Shown: in pieces, positions 44,025-52,582 of the stretch | How positions within the stretch are numbered: the first letter of the stretch is position 1 | How the letters are laid out: every line of letters begins with the position of its first letter | Assembly: GCF_026420865.1 (NCBI RefSeq) | Contig: NZ_JAPCWC010000008.1 | Location: forward strand, 62,001-126,000 | Length of the DNA stretch: 64,000 nt | Source of the DNA: Novosphingobium clariflavum | GTDB taxonomy: Bacteria > Pseudomonadota > Alphaproteobacteria > Sphingomonadales > Sphingomonadaceae | Direction: 5' to 3' | Position numbers and translations under genes: made by a program | Notes under the pieces: generated by a model | The model's database searches: none | What the model was told of the DNA's origin: nothing | Seen by the model: only the letters and a program-made list of their open reading frames with translations

Positions 44025-46001
44025 ATGACTTTGATGGTGTTTCTGGCCGCTGCGGCGGTCGCCGCGCCCAATGCGGCCCCCGCGCCTGCGGCCGGCGGAA
44101 CCTTGCAGGAACGCTTCAATGCGGCGAGCGAACTGGCTGCCGCCGACAAGTGCATCGAGGCGGTCCCCCGGTTCGAAGCGCTCGAAAAATCCCCGCACGT
44201 CAAGCCCGGCTCGTTTGCCGCCGCCTCGATCGCGGTGCGCAAGGGCACCTGCCTCGTGCGCCTTGCCCGCTACAGCGAAGGTGAAAGCGCCATCGACACC
44301 GGCCTCGCCGCACTCGTGGCCGCCGGCCCCAAATTCGCCAGCGACGTCTCGGATGCCCGCCTCGCGCTGGGCGACGTGCACATGGCCCGCTCCGACCGTG
44401 CCGGGGCGGCCGGGTACTTCCGCCAGGCGCTGGAGAGCCGGACCGGCGAGACCCGCCTCGTCCCGCTGGCCCGCCTGTCCCGCGCCCTTGCCTTCGACGG
44501 GGGCGAGGCCGCACTGGCTCCCAGCCGCGAGGCCCTGCAGATCCTCGGCTCCGGGTCACAGACAAACAAGCTGGTGCTTGCCGGCTATCACACGCTCTAC
44601 GCCCGCACGCTGCTCAACCAGGGCCGCAATGAAGAGGCCTACACGGAACTCCGGCAAGCGCTGTCGCTGAGCGGTGGGCTGACCTTCCGCTCTTCGGTCG
44701 AGCAAATCTCGCTGCGCAGCGATCTGGCGATGGCGGCGATGCTGACGAAGCACCCGAGCGACGCCCGCCGCTACCTGGCCTATACCGGCGCCGGTCGCAC
44801 CCGCGGCGCGCCGCTCATGCCCGCCGAATCGATGGAATCGCCGCTGTGCGGGACGGAAACCGGCCTGCGTCCTGACGATGTCGCAATCGTGGAGTTCGGC
44901 ATCAGGGATGACGGCACGATCTCCCATGCCGAAACCGTCTACTCGCGCGGAGGCCCAGAGGTGGCAGCCGCTTTCGAGCAGGCCGTTCGCGAGTGGTACT
45001 GGAAGCCCGAGGATGCGGCCAAGCTCCCACCGTTCTATCGCGCCGCCGTGCGCATGGAGCTGCGTTGCAGCAACCGGCTGGGCGATGCCCCCGACGTCTG
45101 GGCCCCCCTCACCACGCGGTTTCGCGAATGGGCGCAAAGCGCGCTTCCCGCCACAGCAACGGCGGGCGACGACCGCAAGAGCGTGCTGAATACCATGCGT
45201 CCGCTGGCCGCCGATACCAGCGGAGCGACTTCCCCGGCCGCCCGCGCCGCCGCGCTTGGCCTGATCCTGTCCTACGACCCGTTCGCGCCGGATGCCTCCG
45301 CGCAGACGGCGCTCGATCTCGCAACCGGGGCGCAGGCACCGCCAGCTGCCATCAACTGGCTGCGCGTGGAGCAGCTCAGACGCTCCATCAAGCATGGCAG
45401 CTACGAGACCGGTAACCAGGCCGGCAAGCCGCGCCCCCAGACCTTTACGCAGCTCGCCGGCGATCCCGCTTTGGCCACCGATCCGCTGGCAGTCGATACA
45501 CTGTTGCTGGCAGCGGCACAGGAGCGCTTCTATCGCCGCCAGCCCCAGTCGAACACCTGGCTGCTGAGCGTCGCGCAGGATGCGCGCCTGCCCGAACATC
45601 ACCCGCTGCGTCAGTTGAGCTGGCTGGAACTGGCCAACCGCGCCGCCGCCAATCACGACTTGCCCCAGGCACAGGACTATTATGGCAAGACCGGGCTGAC
45701 CGCGGAGCAATGCGCGCTCATCAGCTTGCCGCCGGCGATGCGCAGATCCAATGCGACCGGCTCCTCCTATCCGCTCTCGGCCCTGTTTCTGGGTTTCGAG
45801 GGCTGGGTGAACATCGAGCACGACATCAAGGCCGACGGCACGCCCGCCAACGTACGCGCGCTGGCGGCCTACCCTCCGCTGATCTTCATCGAGGCGGCAA
45901 CGGCGTTGGCCGGGAATGTGCAGTACGACCCCACCTACCGCCCCGAGCAAAGCACCGCCTGCAGTGCGCACTCCGTTGTGATCGGCTTCGGGCTCAGATG
46001 A
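44025..46001 (+). CDS. Exported TPR-like protein with two TonB C-terminal-like domains
   Basis: This 658-residue protein begins with a short hydrophobic leader (MTLMVFLAAAAVAAPNAAPA) after a GGGGGAA ribosome binding site. The N-terminal part (about 25-265) is a TPR-like alpha solenoid (ALGDVHMARSDRAGAAGYFR). One TonB-C-like beta segment lies near residues 285-350 (VEFGIRDDGTISHAETVYSR) and a second near 590-655 (VNIEHDIKADGTPANVRALA), each ending in a Cys-containing strand. No N-terminal anchor and Pro-rich stalk of classic TonB is present. Proteins like this are frequent in sphingomonads, but the role is not known to me. Confidence 0.82.
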   Translation: MTLMVFLAAAAVAAPNAAPAPAAGGTLQERFNAASELAAADKCIEAVPRFEALEKSPHVKPGSFAAASIAVRKGTCLVRLARYSEGESAIDTGLAALVAAGPKFASDVSDARLALGDVHMARSDRAGAAGYFRQALESRTGETRLVPLARLSRALAFDGGEAALAPSREALQILGSGSQTNKLVLAGYHTLYARTLLNQGRNEEAYTELRQALSLSGGLTFRSSVEQISLRSDLAMAAMLTKHPSDARRYLAYTGAGRTRGAPLMPAESMESPLCGTETGLRPDDVAIVEFGIRDDGTISHAETVYSRGGPEVAAAFEQAVREWYWKPEDAAKLPPFYRAAVRMELRCSNRLGDAPDVWAPLTTRFREWAQSALPATATAGDDRKSVLNTMRPLAADTSGATSPAARAAALGLILSYDPFAPDASAQTALDLATGAQAPPAAINWLRVEQLRRSIKHGSYETGNQAGKPRPQTFTQLAGDPALATDPLAVDTLLLAAAQERFYRRQPQSNTWLLSVAQDARLPEHHPLRQLSWLELANRAAANHDLPQAQDYYGKTGLTAEQCALISLPPAMRRSNATGSSYPLSALFLGFEGWVNIEHDIKADGTPANVRALAAYPPLIFIEAATALAGNVQYDPTYRPEQSTACSAHSVVIGFGLR

Positions 46002-46010
46002 GCGGCCACA

Positions 46011-46104
46011 AGAGCGTTTTTCGAACGCGGTGAAACACGCAGTGACGCGGAAAACAAAGAATCTGGAGAGCCCGATCTGATTCAATCAGATCGCAAAACG
46101 CTCT
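46011..46104. repeat. Palindromic intergenic repeat, family 1, copy D
   Basis: The 94-bp element is nearly the reverse complement of copy A (16179-16282): identical GATCTGATT palindrome, CTCCAGATTCTTTGTTTTCCGCG core and ends AGAGCG/CGCTCT. It lacks about ten bases (TTTTTCCGAG region). It lies ten bases past a gene stop, and its last CTAG was used as insertion site by the next element. Confidence 0.88.
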
Positions 46105-46372
46105 AGGCCGTAAACTCATAAACGGCACCATCGAGGCGTCCAAATGGCGAACAGCTCGGGCCGAAGCGGCCGCCGGGCGGGCTGGTTGCCCGTCCAAGGC
46201 CGCATCGGTTCGAGATGGAAGCCATTTGGACGCCCCGTCGGGGTTTGACCAAAATGGTCCATCGCTGCGTCAGGAAGCCTAGAAATATCGACATATTCCG
46301 TCGCCTTCCTTCCTCACGCTGAACCATTTTGCCTCAAACCTCGATGGTGCCGTTTATGAGTTTACGGCCTAG
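46103..46372. mobile_element. MITE-like element with 34-bp terminal inverted repeats at CTAG
   Basis: The 270-bp segment is bounded by perfect 34-base inverted repeats (46103-46136 and 46339-46372), counting the CTAG at each end. Inside are a second pair, GGCGTCCAAATGG (46135-46147) with its complement (46222-46234), and a shorter ACCAAAATGG/CCATTTTG pair. No transposase is encoded. Duplicated CTAG is typical of IS5-group target sites, so it may be a non-autonomous derivative of such an IS. It landed at the end of repeat copy D. Confidence 0.8.
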
Positions 46373-46570
46373 GCGAGGCGCACAGACAGACATACTGGCA
46401 AGGCCGGCGCTTCCCTTTCGGAACCACCGGCCTTGCTGCATTCAGGGCATCGCTACCGTCAGGTCACTGTGCCGCCTTGACGCAATGCCAACCTGCATTG
46501 AGCGTGACTCATTGCAGGTCGGCTAAGCCCGCGCGGCGCCTGAGCGTTGCAAGCTGCTGATGCGTCAGCA

Positions 46571-47671
46571 TCACTGCGCCTTGGTGTAGGTCTTCGCCAG
46601 GAAGTCCATCGCCGGCAGCACTTCGTGGCGCTTGAGGTCGAACCACGCCGCGTTTTCCCAGTTCGAGCCGGTGCCCCAGCGCGTCTTGCACTGGGTCGAG
46701 ACCCAGTCCGGCGCCCAGTAGACGACACCGTTGCCGCCCGCATTCACCACCGTCTGCGTCAGGTCCTCGAGATACTTGAGCTGGCCCTTGGGCGTCGCCG
46801 GATAGCCCGGGATCAGCGAATCCGTGCCCAGCAGGTTGGTCGAGGCATCGGCGCTTTCCTCGGTGAAGGGATAGGCCGTCTCCACCACCATGACATCGGC
46901 GCCGTAACGCTGGTGCGCCGCCGAGATCACCTTGGCGAGCCCGGAGAGATTGTAGGTCGACCACTTCGAATAATAGCTGATGCCGATGATGTCGTAATCG
47001 AGCACGCCCGCCGCCGTGGCATCGTCGAACCAGGGCAGCACGTTCTCGGGCTGGGCGATGTGGAGCATGACCTTGATCGGCTTGCCGGTGACCTTCGATG
47101 TCTCGCGCACGGCGGCAACGCCCGCGTTCAGCAAGCTGGCATTGCGCTTCCAGTCGATCGCCTTGGCCTTGACCCCGCCCATGACCTCCGGGTTGGTCTC
47201 GTTGCCCACCTGCACCAGTTCGGGCAGTTCGCCCGCCGCGTTCAGCTTCGCCAGCACATCGCGGGTATAGTCATGCACGGCCGTAATCTGCTGCGCGGTG
47301 GTCATGCCCGCCCAGGCCTTGGGGACGATCTGCTTGTCGCCGTCGGCCCAGTCGTCCGAATAGTGGAAGTCGAGCAGCACCTCGAGGCCCGCCGCATGGG
47401 CGCGGCGCACGGTCTTCAGCACGTCCTCGTAGTTCGAGTAATGCGTCCACTCCGGGTCGTTCCAGATGCGCACGCGCATCAGGTTGCCGCCCTTCTGCTT
47501 CAGCAGCACGAAGGGATCGACCGGCTTGCCCTTCTGGCGGAAGACCGCGCCGCAGTCCTCCATCTCGTTGGCGAACGACAGGTCGGCGCCGAGGTAGAGC
47601 TTTTCAGCAGCATGGGCCTGGGCAGCCGACAACAGGGTGGCAGCCGCAAGCGCGGCGCGGATGGCTTTCAT
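46571..47671 (-). CDS. GH53 arabinogalactan endo-beta-1,4-galactanase
   Basis: This 366-residue exported enzyme has a signal peptide (MKAIRAALAAATLLSAAQAH). It shows the GH53 layout: LYLGADLSFANEMEDCGAVF, RVRIWNDPEW, LLDFHYSDDWADGDKQIVPK, the acid/base Glu in LVQVGNETNPEVMGG and the nucleophile Glu in MVVETAYPFT. It should cut beta-1,4-galactan side chains of pectin into galactooligosaccharides. ATG 47671 is used. ATG 47680 is an alternative. It is 14 bases after the GH2 gene and surely co-transcribed. Confidence 0.96.
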   Translation of the reverse strand: MKAIRAALAAATLLSAAQAHAAEKLYLGADLSFANEMEDCGAVFRQKGKPVDPFVLLKQKGGNLMRVRIWNDPEWTHYSNYEDVLKTVRRAHAAGLEVLLDFHYSDDWADGDKQIVPKAWAGMTTAQQITAVHDYTRDVLAKLNAAGELPELVQVGNETNPEVMGGVKAKAIDWKRNASLLNAGVAAVRETSKVTGKPIKVMLHIAQPENVLPWFDDATAAGVLDYDIIGISYYSKWSTYNLSGLAKVISAAHQRYGADVMVVETAYPFTEESADASTNLLGTDSLIPGYPATPKGQLKYLEDLTQTVVNAGGNGVVYWAPDWVSTQCKTRWGTGSNWENAAWFDLKRHEVLPAMDFLAKTYTKAQ

Positions 47672-47685
47672 GGAATGCATGTCCT

Positions 47686-50217
47686 TCAGGAATAGAAGCT
47701 GAGGTCGACGGCGGCGCTGGCCAGCCCCGCACCCGAGACGGTGACGCGCACCGCCCCGCCTGCCCCGGAACTTTGGCCAGTGCCCTGCACGATGGCCTGC
47801 GCCAGCCCGTTGAACGCCTTGCGCGCGGCGCCCTTGTCCGGCTCGGTCGACGTGGGATTGCCGTTGCCGAGGCCGATGATCTTGCCCGGGCCGGAGACCG
47901 TGAAATTGAGCGCGCTGTCGGCGGTAGGCACCAGGTTGCCCGCCTTGTCCAGCACTTCCACACGCAGCATCGCCGCATCGGCAATCGCGGCGGAGTAGCG
48001 CTTGCGGTCGGCCGTGACGCGCAGCTTCGCCGGAGCGCCTGCCGTCACCCGCGTGTCCTGCGCGGCGAGCCTGCCGCCGTTGTAGCCGCGCGCCTCCAGC
48101 TTGCCGGGTGCGTAAGGCACCTGCCATTCGAGGTGGCCGTTGCGCGGCATGGCCTTGCGGCCAAGGCTCTTGCCGTTCAGCAGGAGTTCGATCTCCTCGC
48201 AGTTGCCGTGCGCCCAGACCGGGATCGGCTGGCCTTCGCGGCCCGCCCAGTTCCAGTGCGGCAGCAGGTGCACCAGCGGCTGGTCCGGCCGCCACCAGGC
48301 GCGGTAGTAATAGTAGTTGTCCTTGGCGAAGCCGCAGCTGTCCATCGCGCCGAAGTAGCTCGCAACGCTGGGGAACGCCGGATAGGGCGTGGGTTCGCCG
48401 CGATAGTCGAAGCCGGTCCAGATGAAGCCGCCCGCGATATAGGGCGCGTTCGCCACGATGGTCCACCACTCCTCGGCGGTGGAGGCCCACCAGGGGTGCT
48501 CGGTGTCGTAGGCCTTGACGATGTGGCGCGCCGCGTCGTTCTCGTAGGCGCCGCGGGTGGAGACGGTGCTGCCCGTCTCGGTGCCGATCACCGGCTTGTT
48601 CGGGTGGCGCTGGTGCCAGGCCGGGATCTTGTCGGTGCGGTAGTTGAAGCCGACGACGTCCACGGCCTCTGCCGCGCCGCCGTCCCAACCGGTGTCCATC
48701 GCCTGCGTGGTGAGGCGCGTGGGATCGAGCGCCTTGCAGCGCGCCACCAGTTCGGCCGAAATCCGGCGGCCACGCTCGCTGCCCTGATGGCCTTCCTCGT
48801 TGCCGACCGACCACAGGATCACCGAGGGGTGGTTGCGCGAGGAGAGGATCATCCGCTCCAGCTCGTCCATCGCTTCGGGATTGGTGGTGTTGAGCCGCGT
48901 CTCCGCGATCATCATCATGCCCTTGCGGTCGCAGATGTCGAGCAGCGCCTGCGCCGCCGGATTGTGCGCGCTGCGCCAGGAATTGACGCCCATCTCGATC
49001 GAGCGATCGACCCGCCATGCGTGCAGCGCATCGGGGATCGCGGTGCCGACCCCGGCGTGGTCCTGATGGTTGCACACGCCCATCAGCTTCACGTTCTGGC
49101 CGTTGATCGTGAAGCCCTTCACCGCATCGAAGGTGACGGTGCGAATGCCGAAGGGCGTCTCGGTGCGGTCCACCACCGCGCCGTCACGCAGCACTTCGGT
49201 GATGAGCGTGTAGAGCACCGGGCTCGCGGGCGACCACAGCTGCGGCGCGGCGATATGGGTGTCCTGCGCGGTCTCGGTGCGGCCGAGCGGCGCCAGTTCC
49301 ACCTGTCGGTCCGCCGCGCGCGCCACCTCGCGGCCCGCATCGTCGCGGACCGACTGGCGCAGCGTCACCGCCAGCGCGCCCTCGGAGTGGTTGGCGAGCG
49401 TCGTCGCCAGCGAGACCCTGGCGCCTGCCGCGTCAATCTCGCTGCGCACGCAGGTGCCCCACTGCGGCACGTGAGCGGCATCGGCGCTGACAAGGTGGAC
49501 ATTGCGGTAGATGCCCGCGCCTTCGTAGAACCACCCCTCGCCCAGCGAAGCGTCGACGCGCAGCGCCAGCTGGTTCGGCCCGCCCTCGTAGTCGAGGAAA
49601 TCGGCGATATCGACCTTGAACGGCGCATAGCCGCTCTCGCTGCCGCCCGCCTCGAAGCCGTTGACGAAGACCTTGCAGGCGCGGAACACCCCGTCGAACT
49701 CCAGCCAGATCGCGCGGCCCTTGTCGCCCCCTCCAACCGGCAGGCGCAGGCGGTACCAGCCCACGCTGTTTTCCGGGAAGGCGCGGCCGATCGCCTTGAA
49801 GCCATGCGCGGCGACGGCATCGGCCTTGTCTTCCGGCGCGGGCGCGGCGGGCGGCGCGAACGGCAGGTCCACCGCCCAGTCGTGCGGCACCGAGACGTGC
49901 GACCAGGCGCTCTCGTCGAAATCGGCCACGGCTGCCGGAGAGGTGACAAGACCGGGCTTAGCATACGTGCGCTGGTTGATGCCCCAGTCGAAATCCTTGG
50001 TCATGTCCGCCGCATGACCCATGTGGAAACGCCAGCCCCGGTCGAGCAGCCAGGTACGGCGCGGGCTGGCGGAAGCCGGGGCAGTAGCCTCCTCCGCGCG
50101 CGCTGCGGCGACCTGCGGCAGCGTCGTTGCGGCGAGGCCGGCCACGCCCAGCGCCATGGCCTTGCGGCGGTCGGTCGTCAGAATGCGGGGCCGAACGATT
50201 TGGGGGGAGTCGGTCAT
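47686..50217 (-). CDS. GH2 beta-galactosidase with a twin-arginine-type leader
   Basis: This 843-residue exported enzyme begins with TTDRRKAMALGVAGLAATTL, a twin-arginine-like signal with cleavage near AAARA. GH2 layout: sugar-binding domain (WRFHMGHAADM; VSVPHDWAVDLPF; FEGVFR-like LEFDGVFRACKVFVNG), immunoglobulin-like domain, TIM barrel with acid/base Glu in WSVGNEEGHQGS and nucleophile Glu in PVIGTETGSTVS, and C-terminal domains of the DUF4982-like type. It trims galactooligosaccharides released by the GH53 encoded just downstream. Confidence 0.94.
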   Translation of the reverse strand: MTDSPQIVRPRILTTDRRKAMALGVAGLAATTLPQVAAARAEEATAPASASPRRTWLLDRGWRFHMGHAADMTKDFDWGINQRTYAKPGLVTSPAAVADFDESAWSHVSVPHDWAVDLPFAPPAAPAPEDKADAVAAHGFKAIGRAFPENSVGWYRLRLPVGGGDKGRAIWLEFDGVFRACKVFVNGFEAGGSESGYAPFKVDIADFLDYEGGPNQLALRVDASLGEGWFYEGAGIYRNVHLVSADAAHVPQWGTCVRSEIDAAGARVSLATTLANHSEGALAVTLRQSVRDDAGREVARAADRQVELAPLGRTETAQDTHIAAPQLWSPASPVLYTLITEVLRDGAVVDRTETPFGIRTVTFDAVKGFTINGQNVKLMGVCNHQDHAGVGTAIPDALHAWRVDRSIEMGVNSWRSAHNPAAQALLDICDRKGMMMIAETRLNTTNPEAMDELERMILSSRNHPSVILWSVGNEEGHQGSERGRRISAELVARCKALDPTRLTTQAMDTGWDGGAAEAVDVVGFNYRTDKIPAWHQRHPNKPVIGTETGSTVSTRGAYENDAARHIVKAYDTEHPWWASTAEEWWTIVANAPYIAGGFIWTGFDYRGEPTPYPAFPSVASYFGAMDSCGFAKDNYYYYRAWWRPDQPLVHLLPHWNWAGREGQPIPVWAHGNCEEIELLLNGKSLGRKAMPRNGHLEWQVPYAPGKLEARGYNGGRLAAQDTRVTAGAPAKLRVTADRKRYSAAIADAAMLRVEVLDKAGNLVPTADSALNFTVSGPGKIIGLGNGNPTSTEPDKGAARKAFNGLAQAIVQGTGQSSGAGGAVRVTVSGAGLASAAVDLSFYS

Positions 50218-50334
50218 GTCTTTCAGGGGCTCTCTTAGGTGTCGCTGAGGCAGCTGTTCTCGGCACAGTCGGGAGCCCGCCCAGTCACGCGCGCGACCGG
50301 GCCCATGCAGTTCAGGCTCCCCACTCTTCGCTTA

Positions 50335-50344
50335 TTTGTATGAT
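50335..50344. promoter_or_regulatory. Candidate GntR site shared by the GH2 and gntR upstream regions
   Basis: TTTGTATGAT here recurs with one change as TTTATATGAT on the opposite strand at 51140-51149, upstream of the regulator gene. Both lie in short AT-rich patches. The two copies suggest that the FadR-type regulator controls the galactan genes and itself, but the evidence is two sites only. Confidence 0.35.
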
Positions 50345-50381
50345 ATATATGTTCAGGACGGTCAACCGCTCTGCCCGCCCA

Positions 50382-51104
50382 TCAGGCCGCGCTTTCGTTG
50401 TGCTGGATGGCGTCGAGCGCATCGACGATGATCTTTTCCATCCGCGCGCGGGCCAGATGCGGGTCGCGGGCAAGGATCGCGCGCATCACCCCCTCGTGCG
50501 CATCGAGATCGGCGCTGCGCCCGACGATGCGGTTGGTATAGTGGATCGAGGTCTTGAGCGCGGTGGACACGACGTCGCGGAACTGCCCGAAGAACGGATT
50601 GCCCGAAGCCTTGAGGATGGCGACATGGAAGGCGACGTCGGCCTCCAGCACATCGTCCTGCCCGGCCTCGGCGGCCTGCATGCGCGCGAACCCCGCTTCG
50701 ATCAGCGCCCGCCCCTCCTCGCCGGCCGCCTGCGCCGCCAGCGCCGCTGCGGCAGGCTCGATGGCGACGCGCAGCTGGCTGAACTGCCTGAGCAGGTCGA
50801 TCGAGAAACGCCGCTCCAGCATCCAGCGCAGCACGTCGGTATCGAACAGGTTCCACTGGCTGACCGGCAGGATCGAGGTGCCCTGCCGGGGCCGCGCGGT
50901 AACGAGGCCCTTGGCGGTCAGCATCTTCACCGCCTCGCGCGTGACCGAGCGGCTCACCCCGTGCTGCTGCGACAGTTCCATTTCGGTGGGAAACGAACGC
51001 CCCGTCCAGGTGCCGCCGACGATCTGCGAGCCCAGACGGTCGAGCAGCCCATAAGTCAGATTGCGCCCCAGCGCGTCGCGGTTTTCCTGCGGGTCTACGG
51101 GCAT
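50382..51104 (-). CDS. FadR-type GntR family transcriptional regulator
   Basis: The 240-residue product has a winged HTH (about 12-80: GGTWTGRSFPTEMELSQQHG, VSRSVTREAVKMLTAKGLV, RPRQGTSI) and an all-helical FCD ligand-binding domain (about 95-225) with the metal-binding pattern DVAFHVAILKASGN and two later His residues (SIHYTNR, DAHEGVMRAI). FCD members often sense sugar acids or sugars. It is upstream of, and co-directional with, the GH2-GH53 pair, so it probably controls galactan use. Confidence 0.94.
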   Translation of the reverse strand: MPVDPQENRDALGRNLTYGLLDRLGSQIVGGTWTGRSFPTEMELSQQHGVSRSVTREAVKMLTAKGLVTARPRQGTSILPVSQWNLFDTDVLRWMLERRFSIDLLRQFSQLRVAIEPAAAALAAQAAGEEGRALIEAGFARMQAAEAGQDDVLEADVAFHVAILKASGNPFFGQFRDVVSTALKTSIHYTNRIVGRSADLDAHEGVMRAILARDPHLARARMEKIIVDALDAIQHNESAA

Positions 51105-51240
51105 GACAGTCGCGGCATCCTCGCTATTCTATCTCTTTAATCATATAAAAGGGCATTACTGGACATTGGCAAGCGGAAACGGGGCAGGATTACGCGCAAG
51201 CAGACTTGCCAGCCGCGCCGGACGCCGCCAAGCAGCGGCG

Positions 51241-51693
51241 ATGCGTATTGCCCTGTTCGAACCCGAAATCGCCGGAAACGTCGGCGCCGTCCTGCGCCTC
51301 GGCGCCTGCCTCGGAGCGGCCGTGGACCTGATCGAGCCGCTGGGCTTCGAATGGGACGACAGACGCGTGCGCCGCACCGCGATGGATTACATCGACCACG
51401 TCTCGATCACCCGCCACGCCAGCTTCGACGCCTTCCGCGCCACCGTCGGCACCGGCAGGCTGGTGCTGTTCACCACCAAGACCACCCGGTCGGCCTACGC
51501 GTTCGAATATAGAGCCGACGACATCCTGCTGTTCGGCAAGGAAAGCGCGGGCGTGCCGCAGTCGGTCTCCGACATCTGCGACGAGCGGGTGCGCATCCCG
51601 CTGCGCGCCGAAGTGCGCTCCCTGAACCTCGCCACCGCCGCCGCCCTCGCATTGGGCGAGGCCCTGCGCCAGACGGGAAGCCTGCCGGGCTGA
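51241..51693 (+). CDS. trmL: tRNA (cytidine/uridine-2'-O-)-methyltransferase TrmL
   Basis: This 150-residue SPOUT enzyme methylates the wobble base of tRNA-Leu species. It starts MRIALFEPEIAGNVGAVLRL with LGACLGAAVDLIEPLGFEWD. The SPOUT knot shows DILLFGKESAGVPQSV and VRIPLRAEVRSLNLATAAAL. ATG 51241 matches the family start. The frame is open upstream without homology. Confidence 0.95.
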   Translation: MRIALFEPEIAGNVGAVLRLGACLGAAVDLIEPLGFEWDDRRVRRTAMDYIDHVSITRHASFDAFRATVGTGRLVLFTTKTTRSAYAFEYRADDILLFGKESAGVPQSVSDICDERVRIPLRAEVRSLNLATAAALALGEALRQTGSLPG

Positions 51694-52064
51694 GCCTGTT
51701 TGCATCGCCGGGATCGCTCTCGATCAGGCGGAAAGATTCATAGGAAAAAAGCAGATTCCGGGGATGATCCCCCGGACCCGCGAAACGTCTACCTTGCGCC
51801 CCTCTACACGTTGCGCGCCCATTGTGAGGCGGAACGGAAAGGCCTTCGGCCGCTTAGCGATCAACGGAACGGCTGCATTCGAGTTGGCCATTCGAGATGT
51901 TAAAGGGCAGCGAGGCCGGGGATTGCGGCCATTGCTCCACCCACTCCGCTCATGCTGAGCTTGTCGAAGCATGGAGCCACAGCGCCCAGCCTCGGGGCCT
52001 TCGACAGGCTCAGGCTGAGCGGGATGGAGATGTCTGATTTGGGTGGTAAGCAGGCGCTGGAGAA
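51694..52064. other. Intergenic stretch after trmL
   Basis: I found no convincing gene. The right part is repeat family 2, copy 2 (51946-52023). The left part (51724-51900) has weak open frames on both strands with ordinary composition but no start signal or recognisable product. Confidence 0.45.
51946..52023. repeat. Palindromic intergenic repeat, family 2, copy 2
   Basis: CCGCTCATGCTGAGCTTGTC on the left and CCTTCGACAGGCTCAGGCTGAGCGG on the right repeat the element at 37711-37787 with few changes. The arms are inverted repeats of each other. Confidence 0.85.
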
Positions 52065-52298
52065 CTAACCGAAGAGTTGGACAAAATTGTCGATTTCTTC
52101 ATCAGAAGCCTGCCATGCCTCGCCTCTAGCTTCCGCCATCGCTATCAAACCGAGAAGAGCGACAGGGCCGTTGGCTGCGAACGAGTTTTCCGCACGTTCC
52201 GCAAACATTAGGCTGCCTTCGGACCGCACCGAATAGCCCCTCGACAAGATCGTCAGATAGGCTGGGGTCATCGTATTCGTAGCGTCAACGAGGCGCAT
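52065..52298 (-). CDS. Small hypothetical protein
   Basis: The 77-residue frame starts MRLVDATNTMTPAYLTILSR with GGAG about ten bases before the ATG and ends with an acidic helix (ASDEEIDNFVQLFG). There is one moderately hydrophobic segment (GPVALLGLIAMA). Start signal and amino-acid balance support a real gene. I do not recognise the family. Confidence 0.55.
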   Translation of the reverse strand: MRLVDATNTMTPAYLTILSRGYSVRSEGSLMFAERAENSFAANGPVALLGLIAMAEARGEAWQASDEEIDNFVQLFG

Positions 52299-52582
52299 GT
52301 AGGTTCGCTCCGGTAGAATATGAACAACGTAGCAGCAGCAATCATAAAAGTCCGCAATGGGGCGATTCCAGAAAGTCCGCTTCGCTCAAAGAATCTGCAA
52401 AAGCGGACATGGATAGATCCCGTGCCCCCAAGGCCGGCCTATTTCCCGCTCCCAAAACCGAAAATGGACCCGGCACGCCCCTCCCCTTGCGGAGCGCACC
52501 GGGTCCAACCTGACGGGCGATCGCCCCGCCGCCATCCGGTCCATGCCCCCATGAACCGGCGCGGCAGGGGCGATGCCGGCGA

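Noticed and set aside
46103..46327. A 74-codon frame inside the MITE-like element as a possible transposase remnant
   Set aside because: It runs through the inverted repeat and has no transposase motif (no DDE or HTH). The element is better explained as non-coding.
46571..49075. A long minus-strand frame joining part of the GH2 and the GH53 coding regions
   Set aside because: The C-terminal portion is GH53 in frame, but the upstream 460 codons are an out-of-frame reading of GH2. GH53 starts at its own signal peptide at 47671.
51724..51972. An 82-codon minus-strand frame after trmL
   Set aside because: Its N-terminal part is translated repeat family 2 (MLRQAQHERS), there is no ribosome binding site, and the remainder has no recognisable feature. 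An internal start (MANSNAAVPL) cannot be excluded.
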